Shown: one piece after another, positions 46,640 through 57,979 of the stretch
Layout of the letters: the number at the start of each line of letters is the position of its first letter
Position numbering within the stretch: the first letter of the stretch is position 1
Assembly (NCBI GenBank): GCA_024583055.1
Contig: CP102145.1
Coordinates: 558,001 to 622,000, forward strand
Direction of reading: 5' to 3'
Source: Streptococcus suis
GTDB taxonomy: Bacteria > Bacillota > Bacilli > Lactobacillales > Streptococcaceae
Length of the DNA stretch: 64,000 nt
Position numbers and translations under genes: made by a program
The notes under the pieces: generated by a model
Seen by the model: only the letters and a program-made list of their open reading frames with translations
What the model was told of the DNA's origin: nothing
Database searches by the model: none

Positions 46640-49600
46640 TTAAGCAATTTGAACATAGCGACGATTTCCACTATAGGCAATATAGGATAACCAGGTTTTA
46701 CCGTCTTCTTTCACCACACGGTCGTAATTGATGCTTTCACCGGCTGCGAAGGTGTAAAGAGCTGGGCTCGTAGATTTTGCTGCGTTTCGGACAACTGCTC
46801 CCTTGGTAAAACGGTAGGTTCCTTTTGCTGGCAATGGCTGAGCAGCGACATTTGTAGTACCACTGTTAGCTTGATTAGCTTGGACAGTTTGTTTCTTCTG
46901 ATAATCTCCCCCTGGAATACCGTAATATTCCTCAAGAGTCAGACCAGATTGGTAAATATCCTTGGCTTCCTTACCAACGTAACGGAGATGCCATGGCTCA
47001 GACATGTAGCCTGTCACTGCTTCTTTTCCTGGTAGGTAGCGAACAACGAAGCCATACTTGTGGGCATTGTCCTTGAGCCACTGCTCTGCTCTGCTATTTG
47101 TCAATAAAGCGCCTGAAGCATCAGTCAGGTCAAAGGCTAAGCCAGTCTGGTGCTCACTGTGACCTGGGCGAGCTGAGTAACGATCTGCCGCAGCCTGCCC
47201 ATCACGTTGAACATAGTTCAGATAGAGAGACTGCTGGGTCTCATAGCTACGGAAGCCACTGTAGGCCTTGCCAACGTTGAATCCTTGGCGAATCATGTCA
47301 TTGCGTAAGTTCTGATAAGCGTTACGAGCAGTCGGATTCTCACCTGGGTTATAGGTGGAAGCCAGCCCATGCTGTTTATTGACAATGATAACTGGACCGT
47401 ACTTGCCATCAACGCTGTAGTATTGACCGTTGAAGGTAAGCTTGGCTTGATTTGCCTGTGTCTCAGTCGAAAGATTTGAAACTGCTGGTTTGTCAGCCTT
47501 ATCAGTCAGCTTAGCCACTGGGATATAAGAACGACCGCCGCTGAAGGAAATGTAGCTCAACCACTGATGATTATCGGCTGTGATAACCTTGTCATAGTTG
47601 ACCTTCATGCCCTTGTCGTAAAAGGCAACATCTGGACTGGTCATTTTGGCTTCGCGTTTTACTCCAACACGCTCAGTAAAGGTGTAGGTGCCTTGCGGAG
47701 CTAGCTTGAGAGACGCTTCTGCGGTTTCAGTTTGGGTTGTTGCTGGGGTGACAGCCGGTTTGTCTGGTTTTGGACTTTCAACAGGTTTGTGAACGGTTGG
47801 AGTGGTTACAGACGCTATTTTAGCCACTGGAATATAAGAACGGCCGCCGCTGAAGGAAATGTAGCTCAACCACTGATGATTGTCAGCGGTGATAACCTTG
47901 TCATAGTTAACCTTCATGCCCTTGTCGTAAAAGGCAACATCTGGACTGGTCATTTTGGCTTCACGTTTGATACCTACACGCTCGGTAAAGGTGTAGCTAC
48001 CTTGAGGAGCTAATTTGAGAGACGCTTCTGCGGTTTCAGTTTGGGTTGTTGCTGGGGTGACAGTTGGTTTGTCTGGTTTTGGACTTTCAACAGGTTGGTG
48101 AACGGTTGGAGGGATTACAGACGCTATTTTAGCCACTGGAATATAAGAACGACCGCCGCTGAAGGAAATGTAGCTCAACCACTGATGATTATCGGCTGTG
48201 ATAACTTTATCGTAGTTAACTTTCATACCCTTATTATAGAAGGCTACATCTGGGCTAGACAATTTGGCTTCTCGTTTAACACCCGCACGCTCGGTAAAGG
48301 TGTAGGTCCCTTGCGGATCTAGCTTGAGAGACGCTTCTGCGGTTTTAGTTTGGGATGTTCCTGGAGTGACAGTTGGTTTGTCTGGTTTTGGACTTTCAAC
48401 AGGTTTGTGAACGGTTGGAGTGGTTACAGGTGCAACCTTAGCCACTGGAATATAATAACGACCGCCGCTGAAGGAAATGTAGCTCAACCACTGATGATTA
48501 TCGGCGGTGATAATCTTGTCATAATTGACCTTCATACCCTTATCATAAAAAGCTACATCTGGGCTAGACAATTTGGCTTCACGTTTAACACCCGCACGCT
48601 CGGTAAAGGTGTAACTACCTTGTGGAGCCAGTTTGAGAAACGCTTCTGCGGTTTCAGTTTGGGTTGTTGGTGGAGTTTGAACCACCGGAGTGACTGGTGT
48701 AGCGACTTTTGAAATGGCAATGTAACGACGAGTTCCATTGTAAGAAACATAAGAAATCCAATTATGGTCATCCGCTACCAGTGTTGAATCGTAATTGACT
48801 TTCTCACCTTTTTGATAAAAATATTCCGCTGGGCTACTCATTTTAGGCTGATTGCGGATAGGCATATCTTGAGTAAAACGATAAGTACCAGCTTTAGGGA
48901 GTTCTGATACAGGTGTGGCAGTTTCAGCAGGTTTGTGAACGGTTGGAGTGGTTACAGGTGCAACCTTAGCCACTGGAATATAAGAACGGCCGCCACCGAA
49001 GGAAATGTAGCTCAACCACTGATGATTGTCGGCGGTGATAATCTTGTCATAATTGACCTTCATGCCCTTATCATAAAAAGCAACATCTGGACTGGTCATT
49101 TTGGCTTCGCGTTTGACACCTACACGCTCGGTAAAGGTGTAGCTACCTTGAGGAGCTAATTTGAGGGAAGTCTCTGCGGTTTGAGTTTGGTTGGTTGCCG
49201 GAGTTTCCACAGGCTTATCAGTAACTAATGTAGTCGTTGGTTCTGTTTTTGTTAGCTTATTGATAGGGGCGTAGCGACGAGTACCACTGAAGGAAACATA
49301 GGAAATCCACTTATAGTCATCCGCTGTCATAACCTTATCATAGATGACTTTTTGCCCCTTATCGTAATAAAATTGATCCTGGCTAGCGATGGCAGGTTCA
49401 TTTTTGATTCCAGTCTTTTCAGTAAATGTATAAGTCCCTTGCTTAGGAAGCACTGGTACTTGAACAGTCGGAACTTCAGTCACAGCAGCCTCCGTCTGTG
49501 TCCCTACGCTGCTTGTAGCCACGCTGGCACTTGTAGTCTCCGAAATAGTTTCAACTACCTCTCTAGTCACAATCGGAGGACTAACAAGAACTGGATTTTC

Positions 49601-49750
49601 TTCACTAGGCGGCGTTGACTGAATCTCATCAGCAGCTGCAATTTGGCTAGACATAAAAGAAAGGGTTGCAAGCAAGACAGAAGCTGCACCAACAGAATAT
49701 TTGCGAATGGAGAAACGATTCTCTTGCTTAGTGTACCAACGTTTATTCAT
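46640..49750 (-). CDS. YSIRK surface protein with SH3b repeats and a VanY-type D,D-carboxypeptidase domain
   Basis: 1036 residues. YSIRK-type signal peptide (NRFSIRKYSVGAASVLLATL) and a Ser/Thr/Val-rich stretch to about residue 100. Seven SH3b-like domains of about 65 residues follow (GTYTFTERVGVKREAKMTSP to WLSYISFSGGRSYIPVAK pattern), then a peptidase M15B/VanY domain at about 790-960 (SGFRSYETQQSLY, ARPGHSEHQTGLAFDLTD, MSEPWHLRYVG) and one more SH3b to the C-terminus. There is no LPXTG motif despite the YSIRK signal, so attachment probably relies on SH3b binding to peptidoglycan. Likely removes terminal D-Ala or trims wall peptides. Confidence 0.9.
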   Translation of the reverse strand: MNKRWYTKQENRFSIRKYSVGAASVLLATLSFMSSQIAAADEIQSTPPSEENPVLVSPPIVTREVVETISETTSASVATSSVGTQTEAAVTEVPTVQVPVLPKQGTYTFTEKTGIKNEPAIASQDQFYYDKGQKVIYDKVMTADDYKWISYVSFSGTRRYAPINKLTKTEPTTTLVTDKPVETPATNQTQTAETSLKLAPQGSYTFTERVGVKREAKMTSPDVAFYDKGMKVNYDKIITADNHQWLSYISFGGGRSYIPVAKVAPVTTPTVHKPAETATPVSELPKAGTYRFTQDMPIRNQPKMSSPAEYFYQKGEKVNYDSTLVADDHNWISYVSYNGTRRYIAISKVATPVTPVVQTPPTTQTETAEAFLKLAPQGSYTFTERAGVKREAKLSSPDVAFYDKGMKVNYDKIITADNHQWLSYISFSGGRYYIPVAKVAPVTTPTVHKPVESPKPDKPTVTPGTSQTKTAEASLKLDPQGTYTFTERAGVKREAKLSSPDVAFYNKGMKVNYDKVITADNHQWLSYISFSGGRSYIPVAKIASVIPPTVHQPVESPKPDKPTVTPATTQTETAEASLKLAPQGSYTFTERVGIKREAKMTSPDVAFYDKGMKVNYDKVITADNHQWLSYISFSGGRSYIPVAKIASVTTPTVHKPVESPKPDKPAVTPATTQTETAEASLKLAPQGTYTFTERVGVKREAKMTSPDVAFYDKGMKVNYDKVITADNHQWLSYISFSGGRSYIPVAKLTDKADKPAVSNLSTETQANQAKLTFNGQYYSVDGKYGPVIIVNKQHGLASTYNPGENPTARNAYQNLRNDMIRQGFNVGKAYSGFRSYETQQSLYLNYVQRDGQAAADRYSARPGHSEHQTGLAFDLTDASGALLTNSRAEQWLKDNAHKYGFVVRYLPGKEAVTGYMSEPWHLRYVGKEAKDIYQSGLTLEEYYGIPGGDYQKKQTVQANQANSGTTNVAAQPLPAKGTYRFTKGAVVRNAAKSTSPALYTFAAGESINYDRVVKEDGKTWLSYIAYSGNRRYVQIA
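47514..48700 (-). repeat. 309-bp tandem DNA repeats encoding SH3b modules
   Basis: The marker GCCACTGG recurs at 47514, 47823, 48132 and 48441, exactly 309 bp apart, with near-identity across each unit (one SH3b domain plus a linker of the KPVESPKPDKPTVTP type). A further related unit at about 48968 is separated by a divergent SH3b. Homogeneity implies recent expansion or gene conversion. Confidence 0.88.
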
Positions 49751-49990
49751 TTTTCTAATCCTCCTTTGTAATTATTTTTACTTACTTATATTCTTATTAT
49801 AACATAGGTTTTGTAAAAATAAAAACAAAAACGTAATATTTTGAAATATTTCTGTAACATTTGTCATAATCAGACCATTACCAAATATCCCTTCACCTAT
49901 CAATTCGCAAAATTTCTCAAAAAATCTGGAAAATGTTAAATTTTTTATAAAAAAATAGAAAGTGAACCAAAAATCACTTTCTACATTTAT

Positions 49991-50374
49991 CTATTTACCT
50001 AAAACAGCAGTCGCCAAGGCCTTTTGAATAGCAATGACGGACTTGTCGCTCTTAAATTGCAGAGTCTCTGCTGGCTCTGCTGCTGAAGAAATCCATATTT
50101 TCAACTCCGCATCCAGGTCAAAATGACCGGAGGTTTCAACCGTAAATCGTGAAATCGAACGATAGGGAATAGACTTGTAGGAAACCTTCTTACCTGACAT
50201 TCCTTGTTTGTCCACCAGAATCAAGCGATACTCGGTAAAGACAATTAGGTCGCGAACCAAACTAAAGGCCATTTCTACCTGTTCCGCATCCAAAAGGATA
50301 TCTGCCAACTCTTGCTCTACCTTATCATTATTCATCTGTGAGGCATTGCCCATCAAACCTGAAAACAAACCCAT
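49991..50374 (-). CDS. Bacterial PH-domain protein
   Basis: 127 residues. Bacterial pleckstrin-homology family: a helical N-terminus (NNDKVEQELADILLDAEQVE), then VRDLIVFTEYRLILVDKQGM and KKVSYKSIPYRSISRFTVET beta strands and a C-terminal helix. Cytosolic, no membrane segment. AAGGAG precedes the start. Its terminator (50429-50457) is upstream on the other side, so it is monocistronic. Function unknown. Confidence 0.82.
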   Translation of the reverse strand: MGLFSGLMGNASQMNNDKVEQELADILLDAEQVEMAFSLVRDLIVFTEYRLILVDKQGMSGKKVSYKSIPYRSISRFTVETSGHFDLDAELKIWISSAAEPAETLQFKSDKSVIAIQKALATAVLGK

Positions 50375-50428
50375 GTGTTTACTCCTTTTTTACTTTTCCT
50401 TATTTTACCGAAAAATGTGGAATAAAAA

Positions 50429-50457
50429 AAGCAAAAACCCCAGAAGAGTTTTTGCTT
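50429..50457. terminator. Terminator after the ndk::relE remnant
   Basis: Stem AAGCAAAAAC / GTTTTTGCTT with A/T flanks, usable on either strand; on the minus strand it ends the ndk remnant transcript. Confidence 0.75.
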
Positions 50458-50466
50458 CTGTCAAAC

Positions 50467-50562
50467 TTAATAAACATCACGACGATAGCCAACAGTCACC
50501 ACAAGTACAACCAATTCATCATCAATAATATCACAAATAACCTGATACCAGCATTCAGCGTT
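50467..50562 (-). pseudogene. RelE toxin C-terminal remnant
   Basis: In a different frame from the ndk remnant, the minus strand encodes WYQVICDIIDDELVVLVVTV followed by GYRRDVY and TAA. This is the highly characteristic C-terminal strand set of RelE/ParE-family toxins (YRVI-ID-DELVVLVV-GHRR-VY). The N-terminal two thirds of the toxin and any relB antitoxin are absent. Confidence 0.85.
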
Positions 50563-50765
50563 CCACTGGTCATATAGTCCACCAATTGCGGGAAAAATGG
50601 CTTGTCCGTCAAATGGTCATAGTGGGCGGCAATCAAGTCTTCCGTCGCCGTCATCATTTTCAAATCAGAAATGGTAAAGCCACGGTGCTCGATGCGGGAA
50701 ATCATCTGCCCCACCAGCCCATGCTGGACAGCATCTGGTTTAATAATGAAAAATATACGTTCCAT
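50496..50765 (-). pseudogene. ndk: Truncated nucleoside diphosphate kinase
   Basis: MERIFFIIKPDAVQHGLVGQ through LVDYMTSG matches the first half of Ndk (about 137 residues in streptococci). After residue about 69 the frame runs into the relE remnant and ends with unrelated residues (RLFVILLMMNWLYLW). The catalytic histidine (HGSDS motif) and the nucleotide-binding second half are missing, so the product cannot be an active kinase. It lies between rexA and the PH-domain gene. Confidence 0.9.
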
Positions 50766-50788
50766 AAATCACCTCCATTTTACAGGTT

Positions 50789-53700
50789 TCAGAGGGACAA
50801 AACCTCTATCTGATTTCCGCCCAAAAGAATTAAGTATGAATCCACTCGGTCAATCGCATAGGCCTGTCTCAAGCTGGCAGCGTAGAGGGCCATTTGTTGC
50901 TGGTAACGTTCTCGTAATTGTTCCGGATGCTTGTATTTATCGGTCTTGTAATCAAACAGAACGATATGGTCCTCATAAAGGATGTAGCCGTCTATAATTC
51001 CACGCAGGACAAATTCCTCTTTAGAAGTTGCATCTTTTTGGATACTGGCAAAAGGTGCCTCTCGGTGTAGCTTGTCAGTATTGGACAAGATTTCCCGTCC
51101 CAAATCTGTATCAAAAAAGTCCAAAATCTTCTGAGTATCAATCCTGTCCTTGACAGCCTGATCAGCCTGCACACGGGCAAGAGCTTCTTTAACCGTATCC
51201 TCTGTCACCAGCCATGACAAATCAATAGCCTGCATGAGCTCATGGATGGCAGACCCAATATCAGCACCTGTCACCTGCTTGTGTTTAGTGAAATTCGGTA
51301 AGCTAAAGGAATGCTCTGTCTGTCTCGGTTCAATCACATCCAGGGCCTCATCAGATAAGACCGGCTCATAGAGTTTTTTAATCTGACTTGGCGTCCGCAA
51401 GGTCGGCAAATCAATAGCTGGCTTGTAGCGCTGATTGAGTTCTTCGACACCTTTTAGTTGCTTGATAGTATCTGAAATAGCTTTAGACTGTCGCTGGTCT
51501 TTGCCCCCAGGATTGGTCTGCTTGTCAGGCATTTCCAACTTATCCTCATCAGTAAATTCCAAATCAGTGTCTTGGATAAATCGCTTCTTGAAATGCAGGT
51601 CTTGGTCTGGAAAGGCCGCCTCAATGGCTAGCACCCAGTCTTGGAAAGAGGTCATGCTCTCTCTGCTGGCCCTTGCAAGAACGCCATCTTGACGCTTGCC
51701 ATCGTAGCGAGTAGCTAATTTTTCCTGACTGCCCTTGCCCACTAGATAGAGCTTTTTCTCCGCACGGGTCATAGCCACATAGAGCAAGCGCATTTGCTCC
51801 GATAGGTTGGCAATTTTCAGCTCCTGGCCATTTATCTGATAGGGAAGGGTGTCCATTTGCACGCGCACATGCGGGAGCGGCGTATCAAACTGGTCTTTCA
51901 TATCTGCGATAAACTGGATGCCCAGGCCATTTTCCCGACTGAGAATATAAGGCGCCCGACTTTCCATGGCATTGAACTTCTTGTCCATATTCATGAGAAA
52001 GACATACTGAAACTCCAAGCCCTTGGACTTATGGACCGTCATGAGCTGGACAGCATCCTTGGGAACAGCCACTTCTACCTCGGCCAGGTCATTGTCGCTG
52101 GCTAGAACCTTATCAATCATGCTGATGAAGCGTGACAAGCCCTTAAATCCTGTCTTTTCAAACTGATTGGCCCGCAAGCCCAGGGCATAAAGATTGGCCT
52201 GCCGCTTCTGACCATTGGGCAGAGCACCCACATAATCATAGTAAAAGCGGTCATTGAAAATCTTCCAAATCAGGTCGTGAATGGAATGAAGCTTGGCAAA
52301 TTTTCTCCAGTCTGACAAGACGACATCAAACTTCTGAACTTTTTCCAGTAAATCCTGCTCAATCAAGTCTGCATTCTCCGATTGGCCCGATAGAGCCAGC
52401 TGAATCTTGTCGTAGAAAAATCCAGTCTCTGACTGGAGAGCCAGACGAGCCAACTGGTCCTCATCAAAAGCGAACATAGGGGATTTGAGCAGGGCTACCA
52501 GGGCATAATCATTGAGTGGCTGGTTAATGGTCCGCAGGGTGTCCAGCATGACCATGACCTCCAGCGACTTGAGATAGGAAGCCATACCACCATCCGCTAC
52601 CAAGGGGATACCATGCTTTTCAAAACTGGTCAAGATAGCATCGTTGCGGGTCCGACTTGGCACCAGTAGCGTAATCTTTGAAAAAGCTACTCCTTCCTGC
52701 TTATGCAGGCGAATGATTTCCTTGGCCACCAGCTCCACCTCGCCAGCTGTTAAGGATTGCTCCTCCTGCTCCTCGTCAGATATATCCGTATTGTAAATCA
52801 AATACTCCATCTCATTATTGGGCAGGATGAGTTCTTGTTTCCCTTGCTCCTCACTACCAGCAACCAGGCTATGGGTCTCATCATACTTGATTTGCCCCAC
52901 TTCCTTGTCCATGAGACGCGTGAAAATAGCATTGGTCGCATCGATGACCTCTACCCGGCTACGGAAATTTTCCTTGAGCAGGATCAGTTTGCCAGCCTCT
53001 GGATTGGCCTGGTAGAGCTCGAACTTATCTTGGAAAATCTGAGGATCCGCCTGACGGAAACGGTAGATGGACTGTTTGATATCTCCCACCATAAAGCGAT
53101 TGTGTCCATTTGACAAGAGGTCCAGCATCCGCTCCTGGGTGTGGTTGTTATCCTGATACTCGTCCACCATGACCTCATGGTACTTTTCTTGGAAATGCTG
53201 GCGAATCTGCGTATTGCTTTCTAAAATACCGATGGCTAAATGGCTGATATCAGAAAACTCAAAAGCATTTTCCTGCATCTTGGCCTGCAAATATTGATAA
53301 GAGAAATCGCAAACAAATTCCTGCAAAATCCTCATAAGTGGCAAGACCTGGGGCTGGTAGGCAAAAATGGTCTCTAAAAACTGGAGATTCTGCAAGTGGG
53401 ATTTGAGCTGCTTAAAGACAGGGTACTTGACCCCAGCCACTGTGACATCGCTGGACGAAGGGAGGATGTCCACTAATTTGCCAGTCAATTCCGGCAGGCG
53501 GCCCGCTTCCATATGCCTATCAAATTCCTGGGCCCATTCGCGCAGACTTTGGAAAATCAATTGGTGCTTCTTGTAGGCCGCCGTATCCTCTCCCTTGGCT
53601 GTTTTTTGCTTGTAATCCGGCAAATCAGTCAAGTCCTGCAAGTCATCAGCGGCCTGAAACATGGCTGCTAGCAAACCTGTTAGGCTAGAGCTAGGCAGGC

Positions 53701-54400
53701 TCTCCCAGTCCTTATAAACTTGATAGCCCTTGAGCAAATTTTGTCGCAGCCACTTGTCTGGTGCGCTAGTTGCTTGGCTAAAGTCATAGATCTGGTAGAC
53801 CAATTCCCGAAAATTCTTATTATCCTTGCGGTTGCCGGAGAAATTCCGAACCAATTGCTCAAACGACTTGCCATCTTTTCCAGACAGATAATCTGCAAAG
53901 AGATCACCGAACACTTCATTTTTCAGCAAATCCTGCTCATTCTTATCTGTCATGATACGAAAATTGGGCGTCACGCCCAGCTCATAGCCATAGGTCGTGA
54001 CCAATTTCTGGGTAAAAGAGTCCATGGTTCCGATATCCGCATTGCCCAATTCAGCCAATTGAGCCGTCAAATGCCTGCGGATGTCCTCATCCACCGTCTC
54101 TTTGATTTCCGTGTTGAGCCTTTTCTCAATCCGCTCCTTCAATTCACCGGCCGCCTTGACCGTGAAGGTGGAGATAAAGAGCTGGTCGATATGGACACCC
54201 CGTTTGAGCTTGTCCAAAATCCGCTCGACCATGACAAAGGTTTTTCCTGAGCCCGCTGATGCAGACACCAAAATATTCTGCCCATGGCTGTAAATGGCCT
54301 CAATCTGCTCTGGAGTTCGCTTCTGGTCTTTTTCGGAAGCCAATTCCTGGGCCTGAATCTCTTTGATTTCTTCTTCGGTTAAAAATGCTTGAAAGCTCAC
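50789..54400 (-). CDS. rexA: ATP-dependent helicase/nuclease subunit A (AddA)
   Basis: 1203 residues. UvrD-type helicase: Walker A in [20 protein letters not shown] near residue 42, motif [19 protein letters not shown], motif IV-VI regions [20 protein letters not shown] and [20 protein letters not shown]-terminal RecB-type nuclease with [23 protein letters not shown] (Asp/Lys catalytic motif). It processes double-strand ends with RexB and loads RecA at Chi. Its start overlaps the rexB stop by 4 bp. Confidence 0.96.
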   Translation of the reverse strand: MSFQAFLTEEEIKEIQAQELASEKDQKRTPEQIEAIYSHGQNILVSASAGSGKTFVMVERILDKLKRGVHIDQLFISTFTVKAAGELKERIEKRLNTEIKETVDEDIRRHLTAQLAELGNADIGTMDSFTQKLVTTYGYELGVTPNFRIMTDKNEQDLLKNEVFGDLFADYLSGKDGKSFEQLVRNFSGNRKDNKNFRELVYQIYDFSQATSAPDKWLRQNLLKGYQVYKDWESLPSSSLTGLLAAMFQAADDLQDLTDLPDYKQKTAKGEDTAAYKKHQLIFQSLREWAQEFDRHMEAGRLPELTGKLVDILPSSSDVTVAGVKYPVFKQLKSHLQNLQFLETIFAYQPQVLPLMRILQEFVCDFSYQYLQAKMQENAFEFSDISHLAIGILESNTQIRQHFQEKYHEVMVDEYQDNNHTQERMLDLLSNGHNRFMVGDIKQSIYRFRQADPQIFQDKFELYQANPEAGKLILLKENFRSRVEVIDATNAIFTRLMDKEVGQIKYDETHSLVAGSEEQGKQELILPNNEMEYLIYNTDISDEEQEEQSLTAGEVELVAKEIIRLHKQEGVAFSKITLLVPSRTRNDAILTSFEKHGIPLVADGGMASYLKSLEVMVMLDTLRTINQPLNDYALVALLKSPMFAFDEDQLARLALQSETGFFYDKIQLALSGQSENADLIEQDLLEKVQKFDVVLSDWRKFAKLHSIHDLIWKIFNDRFYYDYVGALPNGQKRQANLYALGLRANQFEKTGFKGLSRFISMIDKVLASDNDLAEVEVAVPKDAVQLMTVHKSKGLEFQYVFLMNMDKKFNAMESRAPYILSRENGLGIQFIADMKDQFDTPLPHVRVQMDTLPYQINGQELKIANLSEQMRLLYVAMTRAEKKLYLVGKGSQEKLATRYDGKRQDGVLARASRESMTSFQDWVLAIEAAFPDQDLHFKKRFIQDTDLEFTDEDKLEMPDKQTNPGGKDQRQSKAISDTIKQLKGVEELNQRYKPAIDLPTLRTPSQIKKLYEPVLSDEALDVIEPRQTEHSFSLPNFTKHKQVTGADIGSAIHELMQAIDLSWLVTEDTVKEALARVQADQAVKDRIDTQKILDFFDTDLGREILSNTDKLHREAPFASIQKDATSKEEFVLRGIIDGYILYEDHIVLFDYKTDKYKHPEQLRERYQQQMALYAASLRQAYAIDRVDSYLILLGGNQIEVLSL

Positions 54401-57400
54401 AATTGGCTCCCTCCTTTCATTCGCTCTAACCAGTCTTCTCGCCTACCACCCTTGACCAAGACACGAGCCTGGCTCAGATGCCGGTCTGCTTCAAATCCGG
54501 TAATGGCCTTGAGCTGGTCACCTGCAACGGAACGTCCATCTTCTGTATAGGGATTGATGGCAAATTCCCCCTCTAAAATGCGGCTGGCTGCCTGGCGGTA
54601 CAATTTCTCATTATGGGCCATTAGAAGCCCTAATTCCTTGCGACTATACAGACTGGCCTTGGTCTTATGATAGAGCTGGTTGAGACGATTGCTCTCCTCT
54701 TCGATAAACAAGCCCTTATAAACCAAGGATTTGTATGCTTCAGCAAGTACCTGGTTCTGCCCCTTAGTATCGGCCAATTTGACAATGGGATCCAGCAAAT
54801 GCAGATACATGGCCCCAAATACCTTATCTGTCTGCCCAGCATCCTTCATCTGACTAACGGCCGACAGATAGGTAATGAGCTGGGGACTAAGGCCATTGTA
54901 AAATCTGTCAATCTTAAAGCTATTGGCACTGGACTTGTAGTCAACCACACCCAAAGCCTGGTCTGATAGCAGCTGATCCAGGCGGTCAATCTTACCGATA
55001 ATTTGTAGCTTACGACCACCTTCTAGTTCTAAATGGGCTTGCTCGTTCTGACCAAACACTGCTTCATTGGCCAAGACTTGCACAGGATTATCGCCTCGTA
55101 AAACGAGGGAACTTGCACGCGCTACGTCCAACAAAATTTGCTCCGAATAACGACTATCGGCATTCTCACCGTATAGGGCCTGGAAATCCTTTTCCTGACG
55201 GGTTGCTGCAATGGCCTGCTCCAACTTTTCATCGAAGAAGGCACTGCTGTGGTCCATGGTCACGCGCTCAAAAATCCGATGGAGGAAATTCCCATGGCTA
55301 CGAGCATCCGGTCGAATAGAATCCTGCTCCTGCAAACGCAAGACATGCTTAATGAAAAAGAGGTATTCATTCTTGTAGAAGTCCGTCAAGCTAGACACCG
55401 ACAACCTCAAAGGCTGGTCAACTGGATAGAGGGTCGCCAGAGTTTTCTTGGCCAGCTTCTGACTGAGCAATTGGCTGGAAATTGTCGGAATGGTAACGCC
55501 CTTTTGCCTTAACTTCTTATCAAGATAACGGACAGCCGCCGACCAAAAGTTCTTGATATCAGTATCCTCTTCTGTAGCCAATTCCTCAGGATTGAGCTGG
55601 ATAACTTGGGACAGGAGACCATTAAAATGCCCGACATCCGTTGGCAGCAGGGTCTTCCTCCGACCTTTTTCAATGGATTTCACACCCAAGTCCGTCAATA
55701 GCTTCAGATAAGGAGAGACTAATTCCTGACCTTCATTGTACAATTGCGGAGCTGATAAGACCAGATGCTCAGTCGCCGAATGCAGCAAGGACATAAAGGT
55801 TGCATGGTTTTTCTTGCCATTTTCCCGACTAGGAATGTGGAACTGGGCTAGGGAGTCCGAACGTTCATTCATCCTGGCCTTCTCCTCGTCGGTCAAAATA
55901 CCTGTATTCTTGGCAACTTTTGGGAAATTCGACTGGCTCAACCCCAGGGCATAGACATACTTGGCCGTATGCGGTTCAATCAAATCATAGGACTTGACAG
56001 ACACTACATCCACCGTTGCTGGGACGGTCCGGTAATGACTAGATTGCATACCCGCCTTGAGTAGGGAAAGGAAATCCTCGACCGACAGGGTTTCCTTGGC
56101 AAACAAGTGTTGAAAAACTTCCAGAATATGGCAGAAAGCCTTCCAAACCTCTTCCTCTTTTTCAATTTGCAGCTGGTTCAGTCCCTCTGACAAGGCAGCC
56201 ATATTTTCAGCCAAGTTGATGCGACGGGCAAACTCCATGAATTTTTCTAGAAGGGATTGGCCTGACTGCGGACGAGCCTTGAAAAACTGTGTCAGAGGTG
56301 CCATAATGCTCTCTCGTAGCTGGTTCAAAACCTCCAAATCATAATTCGCTCTGCTATTGACCGTAAAATCACGAGAAAACTTAGCCTGGCCCTTGAGATC
56401 CACAAAGGTAATATAAGCGTGGAAGCGGTCCAGTTGCCCCTGCTCCAACTGGCCATAGAGACCAGATTTCAGCAAGTTAATCAGGTCCTCCGCCCGAAAA
56501 TTATAGCGTTTTAGACGCTCCAGGGACTCCACAAAATGCACCAGCGGATGGTGGCTCATTTCCTCAGCCCTGCCAAAATAGTGGGGGATTTCATATTTAT
56601 CAAAAATCTTGCCAATCTGAAGTTGGTAGCTATCCACATCACCTAGCAGGACTAGGATATCCTTATAGCGAGTCCCCTCAAACAATCTTTTACGAATGGA
56701 ACGAGCAACCGCTTCAACCTCCTCCTTTTGATTGGTAGCCTCCCAGATTTCAATGGCTGACAAATCCTCTTCAGTCAGCTCATAGGCAGGTTTGGAATAA
56801 TCAAACTGGCTTTCAATATTTTTGGATAGTTTTGCAAGGGATGGCCTCGTAACATCGCCATCATTCCTTGTCAACTTGCCTTGATCAACTCCGTCCATGA
56901 AAATGGGCTTGGTCTGGTAGCTAAAAGCCAAGTGACGGAGAAATTCAACACTGGCTTGAAAAACATTCCCCTCAAGATGAGTTGCCTGGTAGGCTTTTTT
57001 GCTGGCATAGCTGGCAATGTGTATTTCCGCTACACGCCCATGAAGGCTGGCAATTAGGGCTTCCTCTTCAGCTGAAAAACGCGTAAAACCGTCCACAATC
57101 AGGACCACCTGGCTGAGCTGGTCATCCAATTGACCTGACTCTACTTTCCGTCTGAATTGCGCCAACTTGGTCTCATTTTCATAATCCTCGTCCATGAGAA
57201 CGTCCTGCAAGGCTGACAAAATCTTGATAATATCTGCCTGCTTGGCAGAAGTCTCCAGATTTTCCAAGGCAGAAATGGGCATGTTGGAGGTTTGCAATTC
57301 CTTGTAAAGATTGACCACCTGCTCAATAAATGCCGGGTCCTTCTTCAAGCGGCCATAGACCTGCAAATCACCATCTTCAAACTGTGCTAATACTCGATAG

Positions 57401-57669
57401 ACTATCATGGACAAGCCCAAATCATCCAACGCTTTTTTGCTGTTCTCTTCATGGTAGATAAAATAACGGGCCATTTGCGCAAAGCGGGTCACCAGGATTG
57501 ATAAACTAGCCTTTCTCGGCAGGTAGGATAGGACCTTTTTTTCCTTTTCAAAGGACAAGGAGTTGGGCGCAATGTAAAATACCCGTTGAACCCGCTGGGA
57601 CTCTTCCAGTGCTAAAGCAGTCAACTTCTTGGTAATATCATTGCTGATGTCTGAATAATATAACTTCAT
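54397..57669 (-). CDS. rexB: ATP-dependent nuclease subunit B (AddB)
   Basis: 1090 residues from [20 protein letters not shown], with GAGGAAACC before this ATG; the ORF extends 5 codons further but lacks a site. An inactivated helicase-like N-terminal region ([17 protein letters not shown]), then a C-terminal RecB-like nuclease ([20 protein letters not shown] region). In streptococci RexB lacks the FeS cysteine cluster of Bacillus AddB, and none is evident here. A MITE-like element lies 40 bp upstream. Confidence 0.95.
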   Translation of the reverse strand: MKLYYSDISNDITKKLTALALEESQRVQRVFYIAPNSLSFEKEKKVLSYLPRKASLSILVTRFAQMARYFIYHEENSKKALDDLGLSMIVYRVLAQFEDGDLQVYGRLKKDPAFIEQVVNLYKELQTSNMPISALENLETSAKQADIIKILSALQDVLMDEDYENETKLAQFRRKVESGQLDDQLSQVVLIVDGFTRFSAEEEALIASLHGRVAEIHIASYASKKAYQATHLEGNVFQASVEFLRHLAFSYQTKPIFMDGVDQGKLTRNDGDVTRPSLAKLSKNIESQFDYSKPAYELTEEDLSAIEIWEATNQKEEVEAVARSIRKRLFEGTRYKDILVLLGDVDSYQLQIGKIFDKYEIPHYFGRAEEMSHHPLVHFVESLERLKRYNFRAEDLINLLKSGLYGQLEQGQLDRFHAYITFVDLKGQAKFSRDFTVNSRANYDLEVLNQLRESIMAPLTQFFKARPQSGQSLLEKFMEFARRINLAENMAALSEGLNQLQIEKEEEVWKAFCHILEVFQHLFAKETLSVEDFLSLLKAGMQSSHYRTVPATVDVVSVKSYDLIEPHTAKYVYALGLSQSNFPKVAKNTGILTDEEKARMNERSDSLAQFHIPSRENGKKNHATFMSLLHSATEHLVLSAPQLYNEGQELVSPYLKLLTDLGVKSIEKGRRKTLLPTDVGHFNGLLSQVIQLNPEELATEEDTDIKNFWSAAVRYLDKKLRQKGVTIPTISSQLLSQKLAKKTLATLYPVDQPLRLSVSSLTDFYKNEYLFFIKHVLRLQEQDSIRPDARSHGNFLHRIFERVTMDHSSAFFDEKLEQAIAATRQEKDFQALYGENADSRYSEQILLDVARASSLVLRGDNPVQVLANEAVFGQNEQAHLELEGGRKLQIIGKIDRLDQLLSDQALGVVDYKSSANSFKIDRFYNGLSPQLITYLSAVSQMKDAGQTDKVFGAMYLHLLDPIVKLADTKGQNQVLAEAYKSLVYKGLFIEEESNRLNQLYHKTKASLYSRKELGLLMAHNEKLYRQAASRILEGEFAINPYTEDGRSVAGDQLKAITGFEADRHLSQARVLVKGGRREDWLERMKGGSQL

Positions 57670-57708
57670 GGTTTCCTCACACAATTCTGGCGTCTATGAA
57701 CTGTTCTT

Positions 57709-57869
57709 TATAATCTGGACTCACAAGTAAGGTACATTTAGGTAAGCGATAATTTTTTGATAATTAGGACCGTTTTTTGAAGGAATACTGACTGTATTTC
57801 TAAAAAACTAACGATGAGTAGTAGAAAACTAGCCTTAGCTAAAAGTGCCGAACTGTGCGTACAGGTTCT
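57709..57869. mobile_element. MITE-like element, copy 3, upstream of rexB
   Basis: Left end is altered (ATCTGGACTCACAAGTAAGG), right end CTGTGCGTACAGGTTCT. Interior shared with copy 4: AAGTAAGGTACATTTA, AGGAATACTGACTGTATTTC, ACTAACGATGAGTAGTA and ACTAGCCTTAG-GCCGA. Same orientation as the other copies. It lies between the small RNA terminator and rexB. Confidence 0.82.
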
Positions 57870-57883
57870 TTTTCCATTATACC

Positions 57884-57908
57884 AAAAAAGCCCACCTCAA
57901 GGGTGGGC
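57884..57908 (-). terminator. Terminator of the predicted small RNA
   Basis: GCCCACC-tcaag-GGTGGGC stem followed by six T on the minus strand. Confidence 0.85.
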
Positions 57909-57979
57909 AAGGGCATCGTTTCCGATGAGGTTAGAAGGTTCACAGCATCTAACCAAGGTCCGCTCCTGCGTTTCAATTA

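Noticed and set aside
47732..48712. Repeated plus-strand ORFs of 93-120 codons starting MGCCWGDS
   Set aside because: They are the reverse-strand shadow of the SH3b repeats and recur only because the DNA repeats.
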